64,000 nt of DNA, taken from contig NZ_JASATX010000001.1 in the NCBI RefSeq assembly GCF_029952955.1, positions 744,001 through 808,000 on the forward strand, in the 5' to 3' direction. The notes beneath the pieces are model-generated. The model worked only from the letters and a program-made list of their open reading frames with translations, did no database searches and had not been told where the DNA came from. Shown in pieces: positions 17,933-25,573 of the stretch; within the stretch, counting starts at the first letter, position 1, and the number at the start of each line of letters is the position of its first letter. Position numbers and translations under genes: made by a program. Source of the DNA: Ruicaihuangia caeni. GTDB taxonomy: Bacteria; Actinomycetota; Actinomycetes; Actinomycetales; Microbacteriaceae.

Positions 17933-18835
17933 TCAGCGCGAGGTGGGTGCCTCTCCCGGCTCGGACCCCGTCACGATCGGAACGCGCACGGCGCTGCCCC
18001 ACTCGGTCCAGGACCCGTCGTAGTTGCGCACGTTCTCGATGCCCAGCAGGTACTTCAGCACGAACCAGCTGTGGCTGGAGCGCTCTCCGATGCGACAGTA
18101 GGCGATGACGTCATCCGCGTCCTGGATGCCTGCTTGCTCGCGGTAGAGCGCGTCGAGCTCGTGAGCGGGCTTGAACGTGCCGTCCTCGGCCGCGGCTCGC
18201 GCCCATGGGACGCTCACCGCGGTCGGGATGTGACCGCCGCGCAGCGCGCCCTCCTCGGGGTAGGCAGGCATCGTGGTGCGCTCGCCCGTGTACTCCTCCG
18301 GCGAGCGCACGTCGATCAGCGGCTTGCCGAAATGGGCGAGCACATCTTCTTTGTACGCACGGATGCGGCTGTCGTCGCGCTCGACGACGGGGTAGTCCAC
18401 GGGCGTCACAGCGGGCACCTCGGTGGTCAGCTCACGGCCCTCCGCGATCCACTTGTCGCGCCCTCCGTCGAGGAGTCGCACGTCTTCATGTCCGAAGAGG
18501 GTGAAGACCCACAACGCGTACGCCGCCCACCAGTTGCTCTTGTCGCCGTAGATGACGACGGTGCTGTCGCGGCTGATGCCCTTGGATCCCAGAAGGCTGG
18601 CGAAGCGTGCGCCGTCGACGAAGTCGCGGACCACCGGATCGTTCAACTCCGTGTGCCAGTCGAGCTTGACCGCCCCAGGGATGTGGCCCGTCTCATAGAG
18701 CAGCACGTCCTCGTTCGACTCGACGACCACAAGCCCGTCCTCACCGAGGTGCTCCGCGAGCCACTCCGTGCTCACAAGGCGATCAGGGTGCGCGTACTCG
18801 GCGAACTTGGGAGCGGGGTCGTGACCGATGGACAT
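17933..18835 (-). CDS. Thiosulfate/3-mercaptopyruvate sulfurtransferase (tandem rhodanese)
   Basis: A 300-residue protein with two rhodanese domains. The N-terminal domain (about 18-145) is inactive-looking, and the C-terminal domain carries the catalytic Cys247 in [13 protein letters not shown]. The CRIGERSS loop matches actinobacterial CysA/SseA-type thiosulfate sulfurtransferases. It transfers sulfane sulfur to cyanide or protein thiols; the adjacent sufE suggests a role in persulfide supply. AGGAGG lies four bases before the ATG at 18835. Confidence 0.9.
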   Translation of the reverse strand: MSIGHDPAPKFAEYAHPDRLVSTEWLAEHLGEDGLVVVESNEDVLLYETGHIPGAVKLDWHTELNDPVVRDFVDGARFASLLGSKGISRDSTVVIYGDKSNWWAAYALWVFTLFGHEDVRLLDGGRDKWIAEGRELTTEVPAVTPVDYPVVERDDSRIRAYKEDVLAHFGKPLIDVRSPEEYTGERTTMPAYPEEGALRGGHIPTAVSVPWARAAAEDGTFKPAHELDALYREQAGIQDADDVIAYCRIGERSSHSWFVLKYLLGIENVRNYDGSWTEWGSAVRVPIVTGSEPGEAPTSR

Positions 18836-18974
18836 GGATCCTCCTGGAGATCGTCATCACAGATGTGACGCAAGACAGGCGAGTAGGCTGGTGCAGCCCT
18901 GCCGCTCTACGCTACGCGCTTCGGCGTACTCGTCGCAGGGCTCCCGTAAGACTCTGACACACGCTAGGCGACGC

Positions 18975-19997
18975 ATGACACTCGACCGCACGACCACCTC
19001 GCCACGTCTCATCGATCGAGCGCCGGAGCTCTCCGGCGCTGAGATGGCGGCGCAGTTGGTGCCACCGCGGCAGTTCTCTCATGCGACGCTCGACAACTAC
19101 CGGCCTGATAGCGAATTCCCGTCGCAGGCGGAAGCGGTCGATGCGGTACGGGGCTTCCTGACGTCGTGGAAGCCCTCCGGAGGGCTGTTCTCGCGTCGAA
19201 AGGCGGCGCCTCCGAAGCCGGGCATCTACCTCGACGGCGGCTTCGGGGTCGGCAAGACCCACTTGCTGGCCGCGTTGTGGCACAACGCGCCGGGGAGGAA
19301 GTACTTCGGCACGTTCATCGAGTACACCGCGCTCATCGGAGCCCTCGGCTACCGGGATGCCGTTCAGCTCCTTCGGGGTGCAACGCTCATCGCCATCGAC
19401 GAGTTCGAACTCGACGATCCGGGCGACACCATGATGATGACGAGGCTCCTCGGGGAGCTCGTCGAGAGCGGCAGCCGCATCGCGGCGACCTCCAACACGC
19501 CGCCGAACGCGCTCGGTGAGGGGCGCTTCGCGGCCTCCGACTTCCTGCGCGAGATCCAGAGCCTCGCCGACCGGTTCCGCACGCTCCGGATCGACGGGCA
19601 CGACTACCGCCGACGAGATGTGCAGGGCAGCGCGCGCGGCTACAGCGACAGCGAGCTCGACGGCATCCCGTCGCAGCAGCCAGGCGTCGTCACCGACGAC
19701 TCGTTCACGGAGGTGTTGCGGCACCTTGCGACCATTCACCCCTCGCGCTACGTGAAACTCGTCGACGGGCTCGACGGCGTCATCTGGCGCGACGTGAGCG
19801 TCATCCACTCCCAGACCGACGCGCTACGGCTCGTCGCGTTCGTGGATCGGCTCTACGACGCGCAGGTGCCCATCTTCTCGAGCGGTGTGCCCCTCGATCA
19901 GGTGTTCGCGCCGGAGATGATGAGCGGCGGCTACCGCAAGAAGTACCTGCGGGCGATCTCTCGCATGATCGCCCTCACCATCGGCCAGGATCAGTAG
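18975..19997 (+). CDS. zapE: Cell division protein ZapE (AFG1-like ATPase)
   Basis: A 340-residue P-loop ATPase of the ZapE/AFG1 family, linked in E. coli to Z-ring function under stress and in mitochondria to protein quality control. Walker A is GGFGVGKTHL and Walker B is ATLIAIDEFELDDPGD; sensor-like TSNTPPNALGEGRF follows, and the C terminus has the family SGGYRKKYLRAISRM. The ATG at 18975 is chosen because the sequence upstream is non-conserved and overlaps the rhodanese promoter. No Shine-Dalgarno sequence is evident, so it may be leaderless. Confidence 0.9.
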   Translation: MTLDRTTTSPRLIDRAPELSGAEMAAQLVPPRQFSHATLDNYRPDSEFPSQAEAVDAVRGFLTSWKPSGGLFSRRKAAPPKPGIYLDGGFGVGKTHLLAALWHNAPGRKYFGTFIEYTALIGALGYRDAVQLLRGATLIAIDEFELDDPGDTMMMTRLLGELVESGSRIAATSNTPPNALGEGRFAASDFLREIQSLADRFRTLRIDGHDYRRRDVQGSARGYSDSELDGIPSQQPGVVTDDSFTEVLRHLATIHPSRYVKLVDGLDGVIWRDVSVIHSQTDALRLVAFVDRLYDAQVPIFSSGVPLDQVFAPEMMSGGYRKKYLRAISRMIALTIGQDQ

Positions 19998-20064
19998 GCC
20001 CGGTCGGCGTACCGTCCAGCGGCCGATGTCGCGAGGGGTCGCGGCGCAGCTGGTCGCCATCGAC

Positions 20065-20162
20065 TAGAGTCGCTCCCTGGTGTGCCGGGAAGTCTGGTCG
20101 GCTCTGCCCTGTTCCCGTCAGCAGGGCGGGTTCTCACGTTGTAATTTTCGTCCCGGGAGTCG
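20065..20162 (+). promoter_or_regulatory. nhaA promoter and structured 5' leader, candidate cation riboswitch (nhaA-I-like)
   Basis: TAGAGT at 20065-20070 is a good -10 box, giving a leader of about 85 bases. The leader contains GTGCCGGGAAGTCTGGTCGGC-like core (20082-20102) with GCCG/CGGC pairing (20084-20087 with 20099-20102), and a perfect GCCCTG/CAGGGC hairpin (20106-20111 with 20122-20127). CTCCC at 20073-20077 can pair with the GGGAG ribosome-binding site at 20155-20159, suggesting translational control. The layout resembles the nhaA-associated Li+/Na+-responsive RNA motifs; the exact family is my inference and needs a covariance-model search. Confidence 0.5.
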
Positions 20163-21539
20163 ATGGTGACCGAACAGAAGCCGACCGCATCCGCAGCGTC
20201 GATGGAGCGATTCAATGAATCGCTCCGCATCGAGGAGGTCCTCCGCAAGGAGACGGTCGGCGGTGTGCTGCTGATGATCGCAGCGGTCGTCGCCCTCGTC
20301 ATGGCGAACACCGGTCTCGCGGACTTCTATTTCGGGCTGCGTGACATCCATGTCGGCATCCTCGTGGGCGACTGGGAATGGGAGATCAGCCTCGGGCACC
20401 TCGCCGCTGACGGCCTGCTCGCGATCTTCTTCTTCCTCGTCGGGCTCGAGCTCAAGCGTGAGTTCGTCGCCGGCGACCTTCGGAGTCCGCGGGCCGCACT
20501 CGTGCCGATCGTGGCGGCCTGTGGCGGCGTGATCGCGCCGGCGCTCATCTTCACGCTGCTCAACGCCGGAAGCCATCCCGAAGTCATGCGGGGATGGGCG
20601 ATCCCGGTCGCCACCGACATCGCGTTCGCGCTTGCCGTACTCGCGGTCGTCGGCACGTGGCTGCCGGCGGCGATGCGCACCTTCCTGCTCACGCTCGCGG
20701 TCGTCGACGACCTCATCGGCATTGCGATCATCGCGGTGTTCTACCCCAGCGGATTCGAGCTGGGCTACTTCATCGCGGCCATGGTCGGTATCGCCCTCTA
20801 CGCGCTGATCGCGCAGAAGAACCGTGAGTTCTTCCGCAACCGGCCGACCGCGGCATGGCTGCTGCTGCTGCCGCTCGGCATCGCGGTGTGGGCGATGATG
20901 TATCAGTCCGGCATCCACGCGACCGTGGCAGGAGTGCTTCTCGGCTTCACCATTCCCGTTCGGCTGACACGCAAGGAGCGCATCGGCGTGGAGACCGGCG
21001 CGATCTCGCTCTCGTTCGCGCAGCGCCCGAGCCTCGCCGAGGTATTCGAGCACCGGTTCCGTCCGGTTTCCACGGGAGTGGCCCTGCCGGTCTTCGCATT
21101 CTTCTCAGCTGGAGTCGCGATCGGCGGCTTCGAGGGCTATCTCGAGGCGCTGGCGAGTCCGCTCACTCTCGGCGTGATTCTCGCGCTCGTGGTAGGAAAG
21201 GCGATCGGCATCACAGGAGCTACGTGGCTCATCACGCGGCTCCCGGGCGTCAGCGCCGGCATGAAGTGGGTCGACGTACTCGGACTCGCGGTGCTCGGCG
21301 GCATGGGCTTCACCGTGTCGCTGCTCATCACCGAGCTCAGCTTCGGCATCAGCGGCATCCTCGCCGACGAGGCGAAGATCGGAGTGCTCACCGGATCGTT
21401 CGCAGCGGCCATCCTCGCGGCGGTGATGCTCGGCATGCGCAATCGCCACTATCGCGCCCAACGGGAGGCCGAGAGCGTCGACGCCGACGACGACGGTGTG
21501 CCGGACTACTTCGAGCGAGACCTGCGAAGCGGGGTCTGA
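20163..21539 (+). CDS. nhaA: Na+/H+ antiporter NhaA
   Basis: A 458-residue inner-membrane antiporter exchanging Na+ or Li+ for protons, with about 12 hydrophobic segments. The ion-binding aspartate pair is Asp182-Asp183 in LTLAVVDDLIGIAII; GLELKREFVAGDL and ATDIAFALAVLAVVG are also typical. The start is ATG at 20163, or GTG three bases later, behind GGGAG. The C-terminal tail ends with DADDDGVPDYFE (441-451 region), a calcium-binding-like repeat unusual for this family. Expression is probably set by the structured leader upstream. Confidence 0.94.
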   Translation: MVTEQKPTASAASMERFNESLRIEEVLRKETVGGVLLMIAAVVALVMANTGLADFYFGLRDIHVGILVGDWEWEISLGHLAADGLLAIFFFLVGLELKREFVAGDLRSPRAALVPIVAACGGVIAPALIFTLLNAGSHPEVMRGWAIPVATDIAFALAVLAVVGTWLPAAMRTFLLTLAVVDDLIGIAIIAVFYPSGFELGYFIAAMVGIALYALIAQKNREFFRNRPTAAWLLLLPLGIAVWAMMYQSGIHATVAGVLLGFTIPVRLTRKERIGVETGAISLSFAQRPSLAEVFEHRFRPVSTGVALPVFAFFSAGVAIGGFEGYLEALASPLTLGVILALVVGKAIGITGATWLITRLPGVSAGMKWVDVLGLAVLGGMGFTVSLLITELSFGISGILADEAKIGVLTGSFAAAILAAVMLGMRNRHYRAQREAESVDADDDGVPDYFERDLRSGV

Positions 21540-21609
21540 ACCGTGCGCCACGGCGCCTGTGGGCGTCGCAGAAGCGGCGAAACACCCTGTTCACGCGCAG
21601 CCCAGCTTC

Positions 21610-21647
21610 GTAACAACCGCGAAACGCATCGCGCTCTTCACTGAAAC
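21610..21647 (+). promoter_or_regulatory. GlnR box upstream of amt
   Basis: GTAAC (21610-21614), GAAAC (21621-21625), CGCTC (21632-21636) and GAAAC (21643-21647) are each separated by exactly six bases. Three of the four half-sites fit the actinobacterial GlnR consensus gTnAC-n6-GaAAC-n6-GtnAC-n6-GAAAc. GlnR activates amt under nitrogen limitation in related organisms, so the location fits. Confidence 0.75.
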
Positions 21648-21677
21648 ACTGACGCGAGAACGTCTCTGTACGACCCA

Positions 21678-21698
21678 CCCGGCGGCTTCTCCGCCGGG
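21678..21698 (+). other. Perfect hairpin in the amt leader
   Basis: CCCGGCGG (21678-21685) pairs perfectly with CCGCCGGG (21691-21698) around a CTTCT loop. It lies between the GlnR box and the GAGAGG ribosome-binding site (21712-21717). No T run follows, so an mRNA-stability or attenuation role is as likely as termination. Confidence 0.55.
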
Positions 21699-21725
21699 AC
21701 TGGTCGCGACAGAGAGGTGAACCTG

Positions 21726-22943
<1,218 letters not shown>

Positions 22944-23007
22944 TCTCGATGGCGCACTGATCGCGATTCACCGGGTGCCGATCGCGCCGCACCAGCGGCG
23001 CGGTCGG

Positions 23008-23013
23008 TACCCT
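23008..23013 (+). promoter_or_regulatory. Possible -10 box of the Amt-like gene
   Basis: TACCCT precedes the ATG at 23030 by 16 bases. It could give the downstream gene its own short transcript, separate from amt. The evidence is the hexamer alone. Confidence 0.25.
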
Positions 23014-23029
23014 TGTGCGAGATCGGCCG

Positions 23030-23929
23030 ATGACCGGGCAGGAGGGTGTGGTGCTTCTCTACACCCTCGCGGTCGCCGCGGCGTGCGCAATCGCGCTCGA
23101 GCGGTGGCTTCAACGGCGCTTCAGCAGGCGAAAAGCGGTCACCTGCGCGATCGTGTGGACGCTCGCAGTGTGTCTGCCGCTCGCGTGGGAGTTCTTCGGC
23201 CTCAGCGCAGAGCTCTTGGGGCTGCTCGGAACAATCGACGTCCCGAGCCTTGACGTCGAGCTCTCGAGCCTTTCCGCCCTGAGCCCGCCGAGTGATTTTG
23301 CCGGGGGCCTGATCTTCGCCCTGCCGCTCGGGGCTGCATTGCTCGTCTTCTCCCGACGCTCGCGCACACGCACCTCCGTGCCGTGGTGGGGTGCCGCCTA
23401 CGGGGCGATCGTCGTGTTGACTATGACCGCAGCGGCCGAGCTCGTGATCACCCCCGCGCTCCTCTGGTTACTGGTCGGCGGTGCGCTCACCGCGGTGTCT
23501 GGGGGAGTTGGAGCGGCGATCGCCGAGCTCATCGCCGATCGCCGCGTCACGGCAAGAGGTATCGCCATCGGAGTGCTGGCCGGTGCCTGCGGGGCTGCAA
23601 CCGCGACTGCCTGGCTCACCTGGCAATGGGCGATCGTGATCGGCGTCGCGGGCGGCGCGATCGGTCACCTGCTCGGCAAGGCGATCAGTCGGAGGCGCAC
23701 GGATGCCGAGAGCGCACGGCTCGGATCGGCACTCGTCGCCGGTCCCGCAGTCGCAGCGCTCCTGCTGGGCCTATTCGGGCTCGGCTCTGGGCTGGTGCAC
23801 ACGGGATCTCCCGCTTGGTTCATCGACCAGGCCACGGGCGTCGCACTCGCGCTTGCATGGGCGCTCGGCGTGGCGTGGGCACTGAGACTCACGATCCTTC
23901 GACGTGCCTCTGAGCCGCCGCCGCGGTGA
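23030..23929 (+). CDS. Uncharacterised membrane protein, apparently a shortened, pore-inactive Amt paralogue
   Basis: A 299-residue, very hydrophobic protein with about nine membrane segments. By eye it aligns with the Amt encoded just upstream. DFAGG (from Asp89) matches DYAGG; a GVLAGACGAATATAWLTW stretch matches the Amt GAVAGLVAITPACADLTP stretch; LVAG and LGLF--G-GL match LVAG and LGLFANGTGL. Both pore histidines are replaced by Ala (positions 97 and 234). Only 32 residues separate the TM2 end from Asp89, against 100 in Amt, so about two membrane segments are missing. ATG at 23030 is preferred; GTG at 23015 is possible. It cannot be a normal ammonium channel; a regulatory or assembly role is speculation. 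It could also be an unrelated membrane protein. Confidence 0.65.
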   Translation: MTGQEGVVLLYTLAVAAACAIALERWLQRRFSRRKAVTCAIVWTLAVCLPLAWEFFGLSAELLGLLGTIDVPSLDVELSSLSALSPPSDFAGGLIFALPLGAALLVFSRRSRTRTSVPWWGAAYGAIVVLTMTAAAELVITPALLWLLVGGALTAVSGGVGAAIAELIADRRVTARGIAIGVLAGACGAATATAWLTWQWAIVIGVAGGAIGHLLGKAISRRRTDAESARLGSALVAGPAVAALLLGLFGLGSGLVHTGSPAWFIDQATGVALALAWALGVAWALRLTILRRASEPPPR

Positions 23930-24001
23930 CTTCAGTCACTGCGCGTCGACCTCGCCGGCGCGGGTCAGGGGGGAGCCGACGCCAGTGCGTCGATGAGAGA
24001 G

Positions 24002-24077
24002 TGGTGGGCGATACCAGACTCGAACTGATGACCTCTTCCGTGTGAAGGAAGCGCGCTACCAACTGCGCCAATCGCCC
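24002..24077 (-). tRNA. tRNA-Val (anticodon CAC)
   Basis: On the minus strand the gene reads from GGGCGAT at 24077 to ATCGCCC plus A and an encoded CCA at 24002. The anticodon arm CTTCC-TTCACAC-GGAAG gives anticodon CAC, reading GUG. The T arm has TTCGAGT. It is very similar to tRNA-Val(GAC) about 380 bp away on the other strand. A TATTGT box upstream (about 24092-24097, minus strand) may be its -10. Confidence 0.93.
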
Positions 24078-24155
24078 GCGGCGTGAACAATATTGCCACA
24101 TGTCGGAGCGCTCGGATGACAGGGCGGCCAGCGACTGAAACACAGGCCTGTCATT

Positions 24156-24185
24156 TTGGTACTGGGCGGAATCATCCGCTAAGGT
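24156..24185 (+). promoter_or_regulatory. Promoter of the tRNA-Gly/Cys/Val cluster
   Basis: TTGGTA (24156-24161) and TAAGGT (24180-24185) are separated by 18 bases. They lie about 30 bases before the first tRNA-Gly and probably drive the plus-strand tRNA cluster. Confidence 0.5.
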
Positions 24186-24214
24186 TTTCAAGGCGCACAG
24201 AAATGTGAGCCAAC

Positions 24215-24286
24215 GCGGATGTGGCGCAGTGGTAGCGCATCACCTTGCCAAGGTGAGGGTCGCGAGTTCGAATCTCGTCATCCGCT
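24215..24286 (+). tRNA. tRNA-Gly (anticodon GCC), copy 1, CCA not encoded
   Basis: A full cloverleaf: acceptor GCGGATG/CATCCGC, anticodon arm CACC-TTGCCAA-GGTG with anticodon GCC, T loop TTCGAAT and discriminator T. The genome continues CGAG, so CCA must be added by nucleotidyltransferase. The mature sequence is identical to copy 2 at 25372. Confidence 0.94.
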
Positions 24287-24361
24287 CGAGTGGGGCAGAA
24301 GCCCGGATGCTGGTAACGACACTTCGGTGCCGCTGCCAGGACCGGCGGTTCGTCCGCACGC

Positions 24362-24435
24362 GGTGGGGTGGCCGAGAGGCGAGGCAGCGGCCTGCAAAGC
24401 CGTATACGCGGGTTCGAATCCCGTCTCCACCTCCA
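24362..24435 (+). tRNA. tRNA-Cys (anticodon GCA)
   Basis: Acceptor GGTGGGG pairs with CTCCACC; the anticodon arm GCGGC-CTGCAAA-GCCGT gives anticodon GCA. The T loop is TTCGAAT, the discriminator is T and CCA is encoded at 24433-24435. It lies between tRNA-Gly and tRNA-Val on the same strand, so the three are probably one transcript. Confidence 0.94.
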
Positions 24436-24454
24436 GGTCCGAAAGATCTGACCT

Positions 24455-24529
24455 GGGCGATTGGCGCAGCGGTAGCGCGCTTCCCTGACACGGAAGAGGT
24501 CACTGGTTCGATCCCAGTATCGCCCACCA
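24455..24529 (+). tRNA. tRNA-Val (anticodon GAC)
   Basis: Acceptor GGGCGAT pairs with ATCGCCC; the anticodon arm CTTCC-CTGACAC-GGAAG gives anticodon GAC, reading GUC and GUU. The T arm is ACTGG-TTCGATC-CCAGT and CCA is encoded. Its 3' end, from the T arm on, is the seed of a 76-bp tandem repeat array. Bases 24496-24510 are perfectly complementary to 24540-24554 just downstream. Confidence 0.95.
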
Positions 24530-24554
24530 CAAATACTGCCGAACCAGTGACCTC
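24496..24554 (+). repeat. 15-bp perfect inverted repeat joining tRNA-Val(GAC) to its trailer
   Basis: GAGGTCACTGGTTCG (24496-24510, variable loop and T-stem strand of the tRNA) is the exact reverse complement of CGAACCAGTGACCTC (24540-24554), outside the tRNA. In a precursor RNA this hairpin would compete with the tRNA T arm. Confidence 0.85.
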
Positions 24555-24773
24555 GTGCCCGCATGCATCGCGGACACGCTGGTTCGATCCCAGTATCGCC
24601 CACCACAAATACTGCCGAACCAGTGACCTCGTGCCCGCATGCATCGCGGACACGCTGGTTCGATCCCAGTATCGCCCACCACAAATACTGCCGAACCAGT
24701 GACCTCGTGCCCGCATGCATCGCGGACACGCTGGTTCGATCCCAGTATCGCCCACCACAAGTAGTGCCGAACC
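24503..24773 (+). repeat. 76-bp tandem repeat array derived from the 3' end of tRNA-Val(GAC)
   Basis: Three identical 76-bp units start at 24503, 24579 and 24655. A partial fourth starts at 24731: 30 bases match exactly, then it diverges. Each unit begins with the tRNA T arm (CTGGTTCGATCCCAG), the acceptor 3' strand and CCA, followed by about 49 bases of spacer. Each can fold into two hairpins: CTGGTTCG/CGAACCAG enclosing CAGTAT/ATACTG, and CGTG-CCGC/GCGG-CACG. The 5' half of the tRNA is absent from copies 2-4. There are no unique spacers, so it is not a CRISPR array. Confidence 0.95.
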
Positions 24774-24800
24774 AACGGTCACGGTTCACGAGCAGCGAGT

Positions 24801-25169
24801 TCACGCCCGCGTGGTTTCCTCCGCATCGGGGTCGGGTCGCTTCTGCCAGGGCCACCGCCCAGTGATCTCGAGTTCGAGCGAGAAGCTCAGGAACGTCCGG
24901 ATCAGCACGATGCCGGCGAGCACCGCGATGCTCTCGAGGGTGGGGGACACCGCGACAGTCCGGATGATGTCGGCCGCGACGAGCAATTCCAAGCCCAGCA
25001 GAATCGCGCGTCCCAGCGAACGCCGGTATCTGCTGTAGATCGACTGCTCACGGCGCACGAGCCGCCCGAAGGCGAAGAGCGAGGCCGCGACGGCGCCGAC
25101 CACGATGGCGGCCACCCCGGCAGCATCGATTGCTCTGCCGACCGCGTCGATGAGCTCCTGGAAACTCAT
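24801..25169 (-). CDS. DUF1622 domain-containing membrane protein
   Basis: A 122-residue protein of the DUF1622 family, function unknown, with three hydrophobic segments: about residues 15-35, 53-70 and 78-93. Family features are RLVRREQSIYSRYRRSLGRAILLGLELLVAADIIRTV. ATG at 25169 has AGGCGG seven bases upstream; an in-frame GTG at 25175 is also possible. It ends about 30 bases from the last tRNA-Val-derived repeat, whose hairpins may act as its terminator. Confidence 0.8.
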   Translation of the reverse strand: MSFQELIDAVGRAIDAAGVAAIVVGAVAASLFAFGRLVRREQSIYSRYRRSLGRAILLGLELLVAADIIRTVAVSPTLESIAVLAGIVLIRTFLSFSLELEITGRWPWQKRPDPDAEETTRA

Positions 25170-25349
25170 GTGCACCGCCTATCCAGTGCTCGATCCGGAG
25201 AGGGCACGTCGACCCGACTCCGAACCAGCAGGTCCGGATCAGCATCGCGAGTGCCCACAGCATGGCCCTGGAGCGCTTGGAAAGCAACGCAAAGCGGACG
25301 CTCCCGATCGGTCCAACCCTCGGTTGCACGAGCGAGGGAGCCGATGCCG

Positions 25350-25355
25350 TAAACT
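25350..25355 (+). promoter_or_regulatory. -10 box of the second tRNA-Gly
   Basis: TAAACT lies 16 bases before the tRNA 5' end. TTGCAC at 25324-25329 is a possible but distant -35 (20-base spacing). The 180 bp between DUF1622 and this box shows no gene. Confidence 0.4.
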
Positions 25356-25371
25356 CTCCAGGGAAGCGAAT

Positions 25372-25446
25372 GCGGATGTGGCGCAGTGGTAGCGCATCAC
25401 CTTGCCAAGGTGAGGGTCGCGAGTTCGAATCTCGTCATCCGCTCCA
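25372..25446 (+). tRNA. tRNA-Gly (anticodon GCC), copy 2, CCA encoded
   Basis: The 72-base mature part is identical to copy 1 at 24215, but here CCA follows directly (25444-25446). It is a single-gene unit with its own promoter and a strong terminator. The two copies are direct repeats flanking tRNA-Cys, tRNA-Val, the tandem array and DUF1622. Confidence 0.94.
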
Positions 25447-25448
25447 TC

Positions 25449-25475
25449 GAAGGCCCGCCTGAATGGCGGGCCTTC
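25449..25475 (+). terminator. Terminator of tRNA-Gly copy 2
   Basis: GAAGGCCCGCC (25449-25459) and GGCGGGCCTTC (25465-25475) form a perfect 11-bp stem with a 5-base loop directly after the tRNA 3' end. The T run is weak. Confidence 0.8.
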
Positions 25476-25560
25476 GCGGTTCCGAGGCCAGTGGCGATGC
25501 CCAGCCGCGGCTGCCCTCGGCATCCGCCTCGCCCGTTCCTGAGTGGTCTCGCCGCCGCAC

Positions 25561-25566
25561 TAGCAT
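25561..25566 (+). promoter_or_regulatory. Leaderless -10 box of thrS
   Basis: TAGCAT is followed by seven bases and the ATG at 25574. With no leader there is no room for a T-box, so thrS is not T-box controlled here. Confidence 0.5.
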
Positions 25567-25573
25567 TGGTGCA

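Noticed and set aside
24503-24773. CRISPR array
   Set aside because: The repeats are directly adjacent 76-bp units with no unique spacers and no cas genes nearby.
24172-24865. Long open frames on both strands across the tRNA cluster with repeated peptides such as WWAILGSNQ and GRYWDRTS
   Set aside because: They are translations of tRNA genes and the tRNA-derived repeats. These peptides are well-known false proteins from antisense tRNA.
24455-25446. Integrated element with att sites at tRNA-Val or tRNA-Gly
   Set aside because: No integrase, phage or plasmid gene lies between the repeats; the interval holds only tRNAs, repeats and DUF1622.
25476-25573. T-box leader before thrS
   Set aside because: The likely promoter is seven bases before the ATG, leaving no leader, and no T-box sequence is present.
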